A DNA stretch of 64,000 nucleotides, taken from the NCBI RefSeq assembly GCF_029338515.1, contig NZ_CP119988.1:3968001-4032000 (forward strand), written 5' to 3'. Within the stretch, counting starts at the first letter, position 1. Each line of letters starts with the position of its first letter. The notes beneath the pieces were generated by a model. That model did no database searches, was not told where the DNA came from, and was given only the letters and a program-made list of their open reading frames with translations. A program made the position numbers and the translations under genes. Of this stretch, positions 17,561-26,046 are shown in pieces. This DNA comes from Haloglomus litoreum. GTDB taxonomy: Archaea > Halobacteriota > Halobacteria > Halobacteriales > Haloarculaceae.

Positions 17561-17672
17561 GTGGTTCCAGGGGAGTGCTAGTGTCCCCACACCTCCCCGC
17601 GCTCGCGCCGTGGTGTTCCGGCACGCTCGCTGGCGCGAGCGGCCTCCACGGTGAGACGCGAGCGCGCTTCCT
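17561..17672 (+). repeat. Second repeat module, copy at locus B
   Basis: Starts GTGGTTCCAGGGGAGTGCT and ends GAGCGCGCTTCCT, matching 10481-10593 with few differences. It follows hairpin copy 2 by 43 bp, the same order and strand as at locus A. Confidence 0.7.
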
Positions 17673-17706
17673 GATTCCGGAACCAGCTGGGCGACCCACC
17701 CTCTCG

Positions 17707-17740
17707 GCCGGTGCGTGCTAGCCCTGTCAGTCGCACCGGC
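17707..17740. repeat. Inverted repeat, 9-bp arms
   Basis: GCCGGTGCG (17707-17715) and CGCACCGGC (17732-17740) form a 9-bp stem with a 16-base loop, directly before a longer inverted repeat. Confidence 0.6.
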
Positions 17741-17747
17741 GCGCGCT

Positions 17748-17814
17748 GGTGGTCGGCACCCGCCACCCGCGAGCGGCTTCAGGCCGCGAGCACCAACGGC
17801 GGGTGCCGACCACC
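17748..17814. repeat. Perfect inverted repeat, 17-bp arms
   Basis: Arms 17748-17764 (starting GGTGGTCGGC) and 17798-17814 (ending GCCGACCACC) are exact reverse complements with a 33-bp loop. The loop itself contains GCGAGCGGC and GGCCGCGAGC. It could fold as RNA or extrude as a cruciform; no T-tract follows on either strand, so it is not a standard terminator. Confidence 0.75.
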
Positions 17815-17923
17815 TCTAAGCGCGCGAGGGCCGAAGCGCGCAGCAACGCGAGCACTGCAGGCGGCTGGGGAGGTGAGAGGCCTACGGAGCCGATTGACCA
17901 ACGTGCGGTCCTGGCGGACTTCC

Positions 17924-18072
17924 GAAGGGCGAGGCCGCTGCACCCGTCCCGGACCCGGCAAGCACCGCAGGCCGGAGGCCGAGGAGCGCAGCCGCCAGCT
18001 CGCTGGCGCGACCGGAGCGAACAAAGTGAGCGAAGGGAGCGGGTCCCGGACGGTGCAGCGGCCGAGGGCTTC
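17924..18072 (-). repeat. Structured intergenic repeat, copy on minus strand at locus B
   Basis: Read on the plus strand, GAAG (17924-17927) and CTTC (18069-18072) close the element. The arms at 17933-17949 (GGCCGCTGCACC plus CGTCC) and 18048-18063 (GGACGGTGCAGCGGCC) pair with one bulge. The head is the reverse complement of the copy 1 head, with some extra bases. A 20-bp piece ending GAGGGCTTCG is repeated at 18101-18120. Confidence 0.78.
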
Positions 18073-18227
18073 GGGGGATGTTCTGGTAGTCATAACCCTG
18101 TGCAGCGGCCGAGGGCTTCGTACCCGTCTCCATCGCCGCTGTCGCCACAAGGTTCGAGGACTTCGGAGGTGGTGGTTCCCCCGTCGAAACAGTCTCCCGA
18201 ACACGACCGCCAGCAACCGTCCCCACC

Positions 18228-19601
18228 CTACACCAGCCGGTCACGGAAACGGAGGGCGGCACCCACAGCCACCAACAGCCCGACGATACCGACCACAACG
18301 GGCACCCCGCCGAGGCGCTGAACCACACCGCCAACGGCCCCGCCAGAAGAGAGGAACGAACCCCGGCCGGCAGCCGCATCCAGCGTCGCGGCACACTCCT
18401 CCTGCTCGGCGAGACTGAACGCCGTATCACCGCTCAGATTGTACTCACCGGACGCGCCCTGGTCGGCGATGGTGGGGCCGCCGTCCTCGTTGCCGTTGGT
18501 GACCCGCGCCACGTCGTACACCAGCCAGGGGGCGTACACCTCCCAGACGACCTCGCCCTCGGGCGTCACCTCGAGCACGCGGTTGTGCCGGGAGTCACCG
18601 ACGAGCGTGTTGCCGTTCGCCAGGCGGTCGGCGTCGCGGGGCCACTCGAACGAGTCGGCGCTCCCGAGCGTCCAGGTGCGCTCCCAGGCACCCTGCGGGC
18701 CCGCCGTGCCGGCCGTCGCGTTCGCGCCCTCGCGGAGCTGGTACTCGACGAGGCGGTCGTTCTCGGAGTCGGCGACGAGCATCGTCGGCCGGCCCGAATC
18801 GCTCTCCAGGTACATCGGGTTGTGCTGCTCGAACAGCACGGACCGCCGGTCGTCGCGGCCGAGGCGGGCGTCGATCTCGCCGGTCGAGCGGTTCACGATG
18901 ATGGCCTGGTCGAGGTTCCGGGGTGAGGCGAGGAACGCCTCGCCACCGCGGATGGGGTCGATGTCGTTGACGTGGGTCCAGTCGTCGCTGTAGTTGCCGC
19001 CGACGCCGGGCGGGTAGTGGTCGTCGAAGAACCACTCCCACTCGGTCTCGCCCGAGGTGCGGTTGTAGACGAGGAGGCTGTCGCCGTTCGTGCCGTTGGC
19101 GGGGTCCGGGTCGCGCATGTTGGCGACGGCGATGCGGTGCTCGTCCAGCAGGTCCGCGTCGTGCGTGTCGTGGAAGTCTGCCGTGACCGACCAGACCGGT
19201 TCCTGGGTCTCGGGGTCGAACCTGATGAACTTCGTCTTCCCCTCGCCCTCGACGCGGGTGGTGGCCGTGAGGAACAGGTCACCGTTCTCCAGCGGGTCGA
19301 CGTCGTACGACCAGACGACGCCGTCGGGTTCGTGGACCCAGCGGACGTTGCCGCGGGGGCCGAAGGCGACGAGGCGGGCGGTCGTCTTCTTCACCTCCGG
19401 GCGGAAGCGCGCCCCCTGGACGCTGACGACCGTGACGCCGTCGGCGGGGTTCGCCATCGTCCCGGTGCAGGCGCCGAGTTCGGGCGTCGGCTCGGCGGTC
19501 GCGTTGGCCGTCGTCGTGGCCGCCCCGTCCTGGGCGGCGACGGGCGCCACCGGCCCGAGGACGAGACAGACCGCGAGCACGGCGACGGCGAGTCGTGACA
19601 T
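18228..19601 (-). CDS. Secreted arylsulfotransferase (ASST)-like beta-propeller protein
   Basis: A 457-residue exported protein with signal peptide (LAVAVLAVCLVLGPVAPVAA), a Thr/Ala-rich linker, an ASST-like propeller with repeated motifs (NGDLFLTATTR, LLVYNRTSGETEWEW, RLANGNTLVGDSRHNRVLEV) and a C-terminal membrane helix (PVVVGIVGLLVAVGAALRF). ASST proteins transfer sulfuryl groups between phenols, but haloarchaeal relatives are uncharacterised and I did not find a clear active-site histidine context, so enzyme activity is inference. ATG 19601 begins directly at the signal sequence; ATG 19628 is a nine-residue-longer alternative. Confidence 0.75.
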   Translation of the reverse strand: MSRLAVAVLAVCLVLGPVAPVAAQDGAATTTANATAEPTPELGACTGTMANPADGVTVVSVQGARFRPEVKKTTARLVAFGPRGNVRWVHEPDGVVWSYDVDPLENGDLFLTATTRVEGEGKTKFIRFDPETQEPVWSVTADFHDTHDADLLDEHRIAVANMRDPDPANGTNGDSLLVYNRTSGETEWEWFFDDHYPPGVGGNYSDDWTHVNDIDPIRGGEAFLASPRNLDQAIIVNRSTGEIDARLGRDDRRSVLFEQHNPMYLESDSGRPTMLVADSENDRLVEYQLREGANATAGTAGPQGAWERTWTLGSADSFEWPRDADRLANGNTLVGDSRHNRVLEVTPEGEVVWEVYAPWLVYDVARVTNGNEDGGPTIADQGASGEYNLSGDTAFSLAEQEECAATLDAAAGRGSFLSSGGAVGGVVQRLGGVPVVVGIVGLLVAVGAALRFRDRLV

Positions 19602-19675
19602 GCCACCCCCTCGCGGGACGCGAGCCATCAGTCTTTCCTCACGCGGTCGGGGGGAGAGCAAGGGGAACCGACGCC

Positions 19676-20512
19676 TCAGTCGGCCGCCGGACCCGAGCCG
19701 CCGGCGTACTCGCGGGTGATGTCGACCAGCGCCTTCCGGTACTCGGAGTCGTCGGTATCGGCGGCGAGCGTGCGGAAGTGGGTCTTGAACGCCGAGAGCG
19801 ACACCTCCGGGGCGTCGGCGGCGGCCGCCTCGGCGAGGTCGTAGAGCCGGTGGTCCGTCGAGAGGAGGTCGTGGCGCTCGCAGAGCGCGAGCGCGAACGC
19901 GGCGTTGACCGCCGTGATCTCCGGGTCGGCCGCTGGGGTGAGCCGCTGCCAGCCGCCGCCGTCGCGGGTCGTCCCCGCGGACCCGGGTGCCGCAGCCGCC
20001 GAACCGTCCGGTCGCCAGCCGCCGCGGTCGCCAGCCTCGGCCGGGCGGTCGGCGACGGCGGTCGCGAGCGAGGATTCGAGGAACGACACCAGTTTATCGG
20101 CCGGCGCGACGTCCAGTGTGATGTCGTCGGCGTAGATGTCCTTCATGTGGTTCGCGATCTGGTAGCAGTGGGTGAGCTTCCGCCGTTCGACGGAGCGCCC
20201 AGCCAGCGCGAGGAACAGCGCCTCCTCCATCGGCTGCGTGTGCGAGGGGTGCTGTTGCTCGTAGCGGAGCATATGGGAGAACTCGTGGAGGGCGAGCTCC
20301 CGGGCCATCGCCCCGCGGGCGGCCTGCTCGCTCATCACGAGGACGTGTCGTTCGCCGTCGTAGTGGCCGGTGAGCGTCCGCTCGTCCGGGTCGGGTCGGA
20401 CCTCGACCTCAACCGGCCAGTCGAGGTCGTGTTCCGTCTCGAAGAGGTCGCGGGCCGAGAGGAAGGGGTCGGCCGGTCCACGACCCTGCACGCGTAGGTC
20501 CATGTCAGCCAT
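19676..20512 (-). CDS. HEFSH-motif protein (probably DUF5781)
   Basis: A 278-residue soluble protein. LALHEFSHMLRYEQQHPSH places an HExxH zinc-protease-type motif at residues 76-80, followed by EEALFLALAGRSVERRKLTHCYQIANHMKDIYADD, which recalls the haloarchaeal DUF5781 family from memory. A Gly/Ala-rich linker of about 40 residues (near 155-195) splits the protein and looks inserted. Peptidase activity is possible but unproven: the third zinc ligand is not obvious. Start ATG 20512; ATG 20503 is an alternative. Confidence 0.78.
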   Translation of the reverse strand: MADMDLRVQGRGPADPFLSARDLFETEHDLDWPVEVEVRPDPDERTLTGHYDGERHVLVMSEQAARGAMARELALHEFSHMLRYEQQHPSHTQPMEEALFLALAGRSVERRKLTHCYQIANHMKDIYADDITLDVAPADKLVSFLESSLATAVADRPAEAGDRGGWRPDGSAAAAPGSAGTTRDGGGWQRLTPAADPEITAVNAAFALALCERHDLLSTDHRLYDLAEAAAADAPEVSLSAFKTHFRTLAADTDDSEYRKALVDITREYAGGSGPAAD

Positions 20513-20657
20513 ACAACGGGTCCGGACCGCTTGAGGCTTGTCCCCACGGCGGGCGTGACCGGAGTCCGGGACGGCCGCCGTGGGGCCCGGACGCCGTCAG
20601 ACGGTCGTCGTCGGACGGGACGAGGGGTTTACAACGGCGGGAGACGTTCCCATACGC

Positions 20658-21554
20658 GTGGACACCGGATGGCTCCTCGTCGGGGTAGCCGGCATCACCG
20701 GCGGCCTCGCACTGGTGCTCGTGGGGGCCGGCGTCGCGACGACGCCGCTGTTGCTCCCGGTCGGCCTCTGCTTCGGTCTCGTCGCCTACCTCGCGTGGGC
20801 GGCCGGGAGCTCGCGGGTCGTCTCGACCGTCTACGAGGAGGTCGGCGACCCCGGCCGGGAGGCGGCCGCCGACAGCCGGACCGGCCGACCCGAGGACCGT
20901 GCCGACCCGGACGGCAACTGGCGCGGCACCGCCGCCGACGGCGGCACCGACGCCGCGACGGGAGGCAGCGCCAGCGACTGCTTCGACGGCCCAGGGGGCC
21001 CGGACACCAGCCCCGGCCCCGGCACCCGTACCGGGCTCGGGCCGGACGGTGAGCGCATCTGGGACGCGCGCGAGCGCGACCGGGTCGGCGGCTGGGACGA
21101 CTGGGACGCCGACTGGGAGTGGGCCGACCGCCACTGGCGCTCGTTCCAGCGGGAGTACGGCGACGCCGACTGGACCGAGTCCGAGGGGCGGAGACGGAGC
21201 GGGGCCTCCTCGACCGGGGACGAACAGGGCCAGCGGCGGGGCGCTGATCGCCGTGGCAGGACCCGACAGCGGAGCCGGACGGGCGGGCAGCGAGGCGAGG
21301 AGCGACACCGGGACCGGGGGCGCCGGAGCCGGCGCACGGGACCGAGCCAGCGGCGACGCGCCCGCCGGGAGCGCCGGGGGGACCAGCGAGCGAGGCGGGC
21401 CCGCGAACTGCTCGATGTCCCTGCCGACGCCGACGCAGAGACCATCCGCCGAGCCTACCGCGACCGGGTGAAGGAGGTCCACCCCGACCGGGGCGGCGAT
21501 CCGGAGCTGTTCAAGCGGGTACAGTGGGCCTACGAGTACCTCAGCGAGGAGTAG
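20658..21554 (+). CDS. Membrane-anchored J-domain protein with long disordered linker
   Basis: A 298-residue protein. Two membrane helices at the N-terminus (WLLVGVAGITGGLALVLVGAG, TTPLLLPVGLCFGLVAYLAW) are followed by about 190 residues of low-complexity linker, first Gly/Asp-rich and then strongly Arg/Gln/Gly-rich. It ends in a J domain (ARELLDVPADADAETIRRAYR) with HPDRGG at 275-280. The HPD motif should stimulate an Hsp70 ATPase at the membrane surface. GTG 20658 starts right at the first helix. The basic linker is odd in a haloarchaeon, where proteins are normally acidic, and might bind nucleic acid. The gene lies 117 bp upstream of EF-2. Confidence 0.82.
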   Translation: MDTGWLLVGVAGITGGLALVLVGAGVATTPLLLPVGLCFGLVAYLAWAAGSSRVVSTVYEEVGDPGREAAADSRTGRPEDRADPDGNWRGTAADGGTDAATGGSASDCFDGPGGPDTSPGPGTRTGLGPDGERIWDARERDRVGGWDDWDADWEWADRHWRSFQREYGDADWTESEGRRRSGASSTGDEQGQRRGADRRGRTRQRSRTGGQRGEERHRDRGRRSRRTGPSQRRRARRERRGDQRARRARELLDVPADADAETIRRAYRDRVKEVHPDRGGDPELFKRVQWAYEYLSEE

Positions 21555-21671
21555 CCCGCCACCGGTCCGTCCGCCGAGCTGGTCGGCGTGTGCTGCCGTC
21601 GCACGCCGCGAGACGCGGACGCACGGCGAAACACTACCCTTTTCACGGTCCTGCCGGTACCAGTCTCCATA

Positions 21672-23858
21672 ATGGGCCGACGCAAGAAGATCGTACAGGA
21701 GTGCGAGAAACTGATGGACAAGCCGGAGCAGATCCGGAACATCGCCATCGCCGCACACGTCGATCACGGCAAGACAACGCTGACTGACAACCTTCTCGCG
21801 GGCGCCGGGATGATCGGCCAGGAGAGCGCCGGCCAGCAGCTCGCGATGGACACCGAGGAGGACGAGCAGGAGCGCGGCATCACCATCGACGCGGCCAACG
21901 TCTCGATGACCCACGAGTACGAGGGCTCCAACCACCTCATCAACCTCATCGACACGCCGGGCCACGTCGACTTCGGCGGCGACGTGACCCGTGCGATGCG
22001 TGCCGTCGACGGCGCGCTCGTCGTCGTGGACGCCGTCGAGGGCGCGATGCCCCAGACGGAGACGGTCCTGCGCCAGGCGCTCCGCGAGGGCGTCAAGCCC
22101 GCGCTGTTCATCAACAAGGTCGACCGTCTCATCTCCGAGCTCCAGGAGGGCCCGGAGGAGATGCAGCAGCGCCTCCAGAAGGTCATCCGCGACGTGAACG
22201 AGCTCATCCGCGGGATGACCGAGGAGATGGACGACATCGACGACTGGACGGTCTCCATCCAGGACGGCACCGTCGGCATGGGGTCGGCCCTGTACAAGTG
22301 GGGCATCTCGATGCCGTCGATGCAGCGGACGGGGATGGACTTCGGCGACATCATCGACATGGAGCGCGCCGACAAGCGCCAGGAGCTCCACGAGCAGACG
22401 CCGCTCTCGAACGTCGTCCTCGACATGGTCTGTGAGCACTTCCCGGACCCCATCGAGGCCCAGCCCCGCCGTATCCCGCGGGTCTGGCGTGGCGACGACC
22501 AGTCCGAGATCGCCGAGCAGATGCGCCTCGTCGACGACGATGGCGAGGTCGTCCTGATGGTGACCGACATCGGCATCGACCCCCACGCCGGCGAAATCGC
22601 CGCGGGCCGTGTCTTCTCGGGCACCATCGAGAAGGGTCAGGAGCTGTACGTCTCCGGGACCGCGGGCAAGAACCGCGTCCAGAGCGTCGGTATCTACATG
22701 GGCGGCGAGCGCGAGGAGGTCGAGCACGTCCCCGCCGGGAACATCGCCGCCGTCACCGGTCTGAAGGACGCCATCGCCGGGTCGACCGTCTCCTCCATCG
22801 AGATGACCCCGTTCGAGTCCATCGAGCACATCTCGGAGCCGGTCATCACGAAGTCCGTCGAGGCGAAGAACATGGACGACCTGCCGAAGCTCATCGAGAC
22901 GCTCCGCCAGGTCTCGAAGGAGGACCCCACCATCCGCATCGAGATCAACGAGGACACCGGCGAGCACCTCATCTCCGGGCAGGGTGAGCTCCACCTCGAG
23001 GTCATCACCCAGCGCATCGAGCGAAACCAGGGGATCCCGGTCACGACCGGTGAGCCCATCGTCGTCTACCGCGAGGCGCCGACGGGCGCGACCGAGCAGG
23101 TCGAGGGCATCTCGCCGAACCGCCACAACCGCTTCTACGTCACGCTGGAGCCGCTCGACCAGGACATCATCGACGTGCTGAAGAAGGGCGAGGCGACGAT
23201 GGACATGCCCGAGCTGGAGCGCCGTGAGGCACTCCAGGAGGCCGGCATGGACAAGGACACCTCCCAGAACGTCGAGCACATCTTCAAGTCCAACATCTTC
23301 ATCGACGACACGAAGGGTGTCCAGCAGCTGAACGAGACGATGGAGCTCGTCCTCGAGGGCTTCGAGGAGGCGCTGGAGGACGGCCCGCTGGCCGCCGAGC
23401 CCGTCGAGGGCGCGATGATCCGCCTCCACGACGCCCGGCTCCACGAGGACGCCATCCACCGTGGCCCCGCGCAGGTCATCCCGGCCGTCCGGGACGCAGT
23501 CCACCGCGCGCTCATCCACGCCCGCGTCAAGCTCCTCGAGCCCATCCAGAACGTCCGCATCGACGTGCCCAACGAGCACATGGGTGCCGCCTCCGGCGAG
23601 ATCCAGGGGCGCCGTGGCCGCGTCGACGACATGTACCAGGAGGGTGACCTCATGGTCGTCGAGGGCATCGCGCCGGTCGACGAGATGATCGGCTTCTCCT
23701 CGGACATCCGCTCGGCGACGGAGGGGCGTGCCTCCTGGAACACGGAGAACGCCGGCTTCCGCGTCCTCGCGGACAACCTCCAGCCGGAGATCATCCAGGA
23801 GATCCGCGAGCGCAAGGGCATGAAGACGGAGCTGCCCGAGGGCGTCGACTACTTCTAA
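21672..23858 (+). CDS. fusA: Translation elongation factor EF-2
   Basis: aEF-2 is the GTPase that drives ribosomal translocation. The 728-residue protein has G1 AHVDHGKT (28-35), the switch II DTPGH, and G4 NKVD, followed by domains II-V. The diphthamide histidine lies in AIHRGPAQ (about H596), the site modified by the Dph enzymes in archaea and eukaryotes. ATG 21672 gives the standard [14 protein letters not shown] start. In many archaea fusA follows rpsL and rpsG; here the upstream gene is a J-domain protein instead. A T-tract and hairpins follow the stop. Confidence 0.97.
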   Translation: MGRRKKIVQECEKLMDKPEQIRNIAIAAHVDHGKTTLTDNLLAGAGMIGQESAGQQLAMDTEEDEQERGITIDAANVSMTHEYEGSNHLINLIDTPGHVDFGGDVTRAMRAVDGALVVVDAVEGAMPQTETVLRQALREGVKPALFINKVDRLISELQEGPEEMQQRLQKVIRDVNELIRGMTEEMDDIDDWTVSIQDGTVGMGSALYKWGISMPSMQRTGMDFGDIIDMERADKRQELHEQTPLSNVVLDMVCEHFPDPIEAQPRRIPRVWRGDDQSEIAEQMRLVDDDGEVVLMVTDIGIDPHAGEIAAGRVFSGTIEKGQELYVSGTAGKNRVQSVGIYMGGEREEVEHVPAGNIAAVTGLKDAIAGSTVSSIEMTPFESIEHISEPVITKSVEAKNMDDLPKLIETLRQVSKEDPTIRIEINEDTGEHLISGQGELHLEVITQRIERNQGIPVTTGEPIVVYREAPTGATEQVEGISPNRHNRFYVTLEPLDQDIIDVLKKGEATMDMPELERREALQEAGMDKDTSQNVEHIFKSNIFIDDTKGVQQLNETMELVLEGFEEALEDGPLAAEPVEGAMIRLHDARLHEDAIHRGPAQVIPAVRDAVHRALIHARVKLLEPIQNVRIDVPNEHMGAASGEIQGRRGRVDDMYQEGDLMVVEGIAPVDEMIGFSSDIRSATEGRASWNTENAGFRVLADNLQPEIIQEIRERKGMKTELPEGVDYF

Positions 23859-23866
23859 AGTCGAGC

Positions 23867-23873
23867 TTTTTTT
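23867..23873 (+). terminator. Poly-T terminator of EF-2
   Basis: Seven T residues nine bases after the EF-2 stop, in otherwise GC-rich DNA. A run of T like this is enough for termination by archaeal RNA polymerase. Confidence 0.65.
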
Positions 23874-23890
23874 CCCGCTCGGGTTTCCTC

Positions 23891-23913
23891 GGCGCTCGCC
23901 AGAGGCGAGCGCC
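23891..23913. repeat. Hairpin 1 behind EF-2
   Basis: GGCGCTCGCC, loop AGA, GGCGAGCGCC: a perfect 10-bp stem with a 3-base loop. Confidence 0.8.
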
Positions 23914-23932
23914 TGCGGAACCACTCGCGGTC

Positions 23933-23955
23933 GTGGAATCGCGGAGCGATTCCAC
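23933..23955. repeat. Hairpin 2 behind EF-2
   Basis: GTGGAATCGC, loop GGA, GCGATTCCAC: a perfect 10-bp stem with a 3-base loop, 19 bp after hairpin 1. Confidence 0.8.
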
Positions 23956-23960
23956 GGGCA

Positions 23961-23983
23961 ATCAGAACGCGGAGCGTTCTGAT
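23961..23983. repeat. Hairpin 3 behind EF-2
   Basis: ATCAGAACGC, loop GGA, GCGTTCTGAT: a perfect 10-bp stem with the same loop as hairpin 2, five bases further on. Stem sequences differ but geometry is identical. Confidence 0.8.
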
Positions 23984-24002
23984 GACGGCAAAAAACGTTC
24001 AG

Positions 24003-24034
24003 AAAAAAGCCGGCCCTCGCTCCGCTCGGGCCGG
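24003..24034 (-). terminator. Hairpin plus T-tract terminator for the SnoaL-like gene
   Basis: On the minus strand CCGGCCC pairs with GGGCCGG around an 11-base loop (24010-24034) and is followed within two bases by six T residues (24003-24008). A second T6 lies at 23989-23994. This sits 64 bp past the stop of the gene at 24098 and has the form of an intrinsic terminator. Confidence 0.65.
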
Positions 24035-24097
24035 TGAAACCGCGCTCCCTGCGGTCGCACGGTATGCAAGACGAATATTCTGTGACGCCGAGCGTCG

Positions 24098-24547
24098 CTA
24101 CCAGCTCCCCTCGCCCGCCTCGGGCGACCAGGAGAGGGCATCGAGCTGTTCGAGCAGCTCCAGCGAGTCGCGGGTAGCGCGGACGCCAGTGATCTGGCCG
24201 TCTTCGATGTCATAGAGCGCCCACTCCTCGTAGGAGAGGCTGTTGCCCGTCGGCTCGATGCCCGCGTAGTTGCCGTCGTGGGTGGCGGTGACGTGCCAGC
24301 GGACGAACACCCGGTCGCCGTCCGGTTCGGCGAACAGGTCCTCGATGGTCGCCGTGGCGTCCGGGAACGACTCGAAGAAGGCCATCTCGGCGTCGAGCTG
24401 GGCTTCGCGCGAGCGGGTGCCGGGCTCGGCGTTCGGGACCGCGAGTTCGTCGGCGTACAGCTCCGCCATCGCCTCGCGGTCGTGGGCGTTCCAGGCCTCG
24501 GTGAGCCGTTCGATGACCGTCGTGTCCGCCGTCGTAGATGCGTCCAT
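24098..24547 (-). CDS. SnoaL-like (NTF2-fold) protein
   Basis: A 149-residue cytoplasmic protein of the SnoaL/NTF2-like fold: VIERLTEAWNAHDREAMAELYADE at the N-terminus, then DAEMAFFESFPDATATIEDLFAEPDGDRVFVRWHVTATH and SLSYEEWALYDIEDGQITGVRATRD. This pattern (work-up helix, FPD, and the final beta-hairpin) is typical of SnoaL polyketide-cyclase relatives, most of which have unknown ligands. Start ATG 24547; the 17-residue in-frame extension is not family-like. Confidence 0.85.
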   Translation of the reverse strand: MDASTTADTTVIERLTEAWNAHDREAMAELYADELAVPNAEPGTRSREAQLDAEMAFFESFPDATATIEDLFAEPDGDRVFVRWHVTATHDGNYAGIEPTGNSLSYEEWALYDIEDGQITGVRATRDSLELLEQLDALSWSPEAGEGSW

Positions 24548-24637
24548 GGTTGTGTATCGGGCCGCCTGCCCCCGTCGGGCGAGAATCCCTGTTCCCACTG
24601 CGTGTGATGAGGAGAAAGCGTTTGCCCCGGTCCGGGG

Positions 24638-25549
24638 TCACTCCCCCGGCCAGTCCGTCGGCACGTACTGCTCGAACCGTGGCTCCGGCGCGAGCGCCGT
24701 CGGGTGGAACGCCCGTTCCCCGTCGCGGCGGAACCCGCGGATGGTCGCCTGCGCCGGCCCGGTCAGGTAGCCCACGTAGGCCATCGCCAGCGGGTAGGCG
24801 ACCTCGTGGCGGGCCGGGTTGACCGGGATGACGCCGTAGTCGTTGCGCAGGAGTGGCGGGGGGTCGGCGATGCCGCGGTCGACGTGGGCCGCGAGCCCGA
24901 GGTCGGGCCGGAGCGTGAGGAAGGTCCCGCGGTCCGTGAGGGTGTAGGCGCCGGCCTCACTGGCGGTGGTCAGCGTGTCGCCCATGCTCCGACCGGTCTC
25001 ACGGTACCACGCGCCGGCCGGGTCGACGCCCGCGGCGTCCCAGATGCGGCGCTCGCGGACGTGGGTGCCCGAGTCGTCACCCCGCGAGAGGAACGGGGCC
25101 CCGGCGCGGGCGACCGCGCGGAACGCGTCCGTGATGTCGGCACCGGCGGCGTCGGCCGGGTCGTCGGGTGGGCCGACGAGGAGGAAGTCGTTGCGCATGA
25201 GTGCGCGGCGGTTGACGCCGTGGCCCTCGCGGAGGAAGCGGTCCTCCAGCGAGCGGGCGTGGACGAGGACGACGTCGCAGTCACCGTCCCGGGCGGTGCG
25301 TAGCGCCGCGCCGGTCCCCTCGACGAGCGTCCGCACCTCGACGCCGAACGCCTCCCCGAACCCCGGGTTGAGGGCGCCGAGGAGCCCGCTGTCGTGGGCG
25401 GTCGTCGCCGTCGCGAGCGTCAGTCGGCCGCCAGCGAGCGACGGCGACGAGCTGCCGCCGTCACTGCCGCCCCCACCGTCCGCGACACACCCCGAGAGCG
25501 ACGCCGCTCCACCGAGGCCGAGCACCCGAAGGTAGTCGCGTCGGTCCAT
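24638..25549 (-). CDS. Tungstate/molybdate-binding lipoprotein (TupA-like)
   Basis: A 303-residue surface lipoprotein with a Tat-like start (MDRRDYLRVLGLGG), lipobox SLSGC and a TupA-type periplasmic-binding domain: LATATTAHDSGLL, DCDVVLVHARS, GHGVNRRALMRNDFLLVGPPDDPA, PFLSRGDDSGTH, GAYTLTDRGTFL and YGVIPVNPARH. These match the oxyanion-binding loops of tungstate-specific ABC binding proteins. It should capture tungstate for an ABC importer, but no TupB permease or TupC ATPase gene is adjacent, so the partner is elsewhere or lost. Start ATG 25549. Confidence 0.88.
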   Translation of the reverse strand: MDRRDYLRVLGLGGAASLSGCVADGGGGSDGGSSSPSLAGGRLTLATATTAHDSGLLGALNPGFGEAFGVEVRTLVEGTGAALRTARDGDCDVVLVHARSLEDRFLREGHGVNRRALMRNDFLLVGPPDDPADAAGADITDAFRAVARAGAPFLSRGDDSGTHVRERRIWDAAGVDPAGAWYRETGRSMGDTLTTASEAGAYTLTDRGTFLTLRPDLGLAAHVDRGIADPPPLLRNDYGVIPVNPARHEVAYPLAMAYVGYLTGPAQATIRGFRRDGERAFHPTALAPEPRFEQYVPTDWPGE

Positions 25550-25612
25550 ACCACGTAACGCCCCGATGTTGCATTAGACCTTTTCCGGAATCGATTCGGG
25601 TTCCCCCGGCAC

Positions 25613-25837
25613 TCAGAACGGGAGGTACCGTTCGTACAGCTCGTCCAGCTGCTCGTTGTACTCGCGGCCGGACGCCTCGTCGACGCCCCACGGGTGCCGG
25701 GAGAAGTAGAAGGCAGCCGCGGCGGCGACCCCGACGCTGGTGGCGGCCCGCGGCGCGACGAGGCTCATCGGGAACGCGACGAGGCCCGCGATGAGCCCCG
25801 CAAGCAGGATGTCGACGATCTGGTGGGCGGTGGACAT
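25613..25837 (-). CDS. Small membrane protein
   Basis: A 74-residue protein with two hydrophobic segments (VDILLAGLIAGLVAFPMSLVA and TSVGVAAAAAFYF) and a charged C-terminus (DEASGREYNEQLDELYERYLPF). ATG 25837 starts at STAHQIVD. It is encoded 63 bp upstream of the TupA-like gene on the same strand. The function is unknown. Confidence 0.65.
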   Translation of the reverse strand: MSTAHQIVDILLAGLIAGLVAFPMSLVAPRAATSVGVAAAAAFYFSRHPWGVDEASGREYNEQLDELYERYLPF

Positions 25838-26046
25838 GGGGACGGGTTCGGGTCGAACCGGCAACGGGGTTGTGATTCCGGGCGGGCACCGCACGGCGTG
25901 GAGAGTCGGAATATTCCGAATATCTACGCCATTACCCGATAATGTGGCAATCTATAGCGTTGTTTGCGAACCAGGAGAATCATATCGGAGATTACAGGAG
26001 CTCGGTTCAGCAAGCACGTATGTACCCGGCATCGGTAACCGTGGGC

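Larger units (their letters stand above)
17297..18227. other. Repeat locus B: 931-bp convergent intergenic region
   Basis: This gap between the pilin gene and the convergent arylsulfotransferase-like gene holds an AT-rich stretch (17330-17375, likely transcription end of the pilin gene), a plus-strand hairpin element (17408-17517), the shared GTGGTTCCAG module, two further inverted repeats, and a minus-strand hairpin element (17924-18072). Open frames inside it are repeat readings, not genes. Confidence 0.7.

Noticed and set aside
10328-18072. A CRISPR array
   Set aside because: The repeated units are 110-150 bp, differ in their stems, alternate in strand and lie kilobases apart; no regular spacer structure and no cas genes in the window.
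17711-18418. 190-235-codon open frames in repeat locus B
   Set aside because: Arg/Pro/Thr-rich, overlapping inverted repeats and the end of a convergent real gene.
20505-23924. 1139-codon open frame antisense to EF-2 and the J-domain gene
   Set aside because: Antisense to a universally conserved gene; composition is that of a mirror frame (Asp/Val/Leu/Arg/His).
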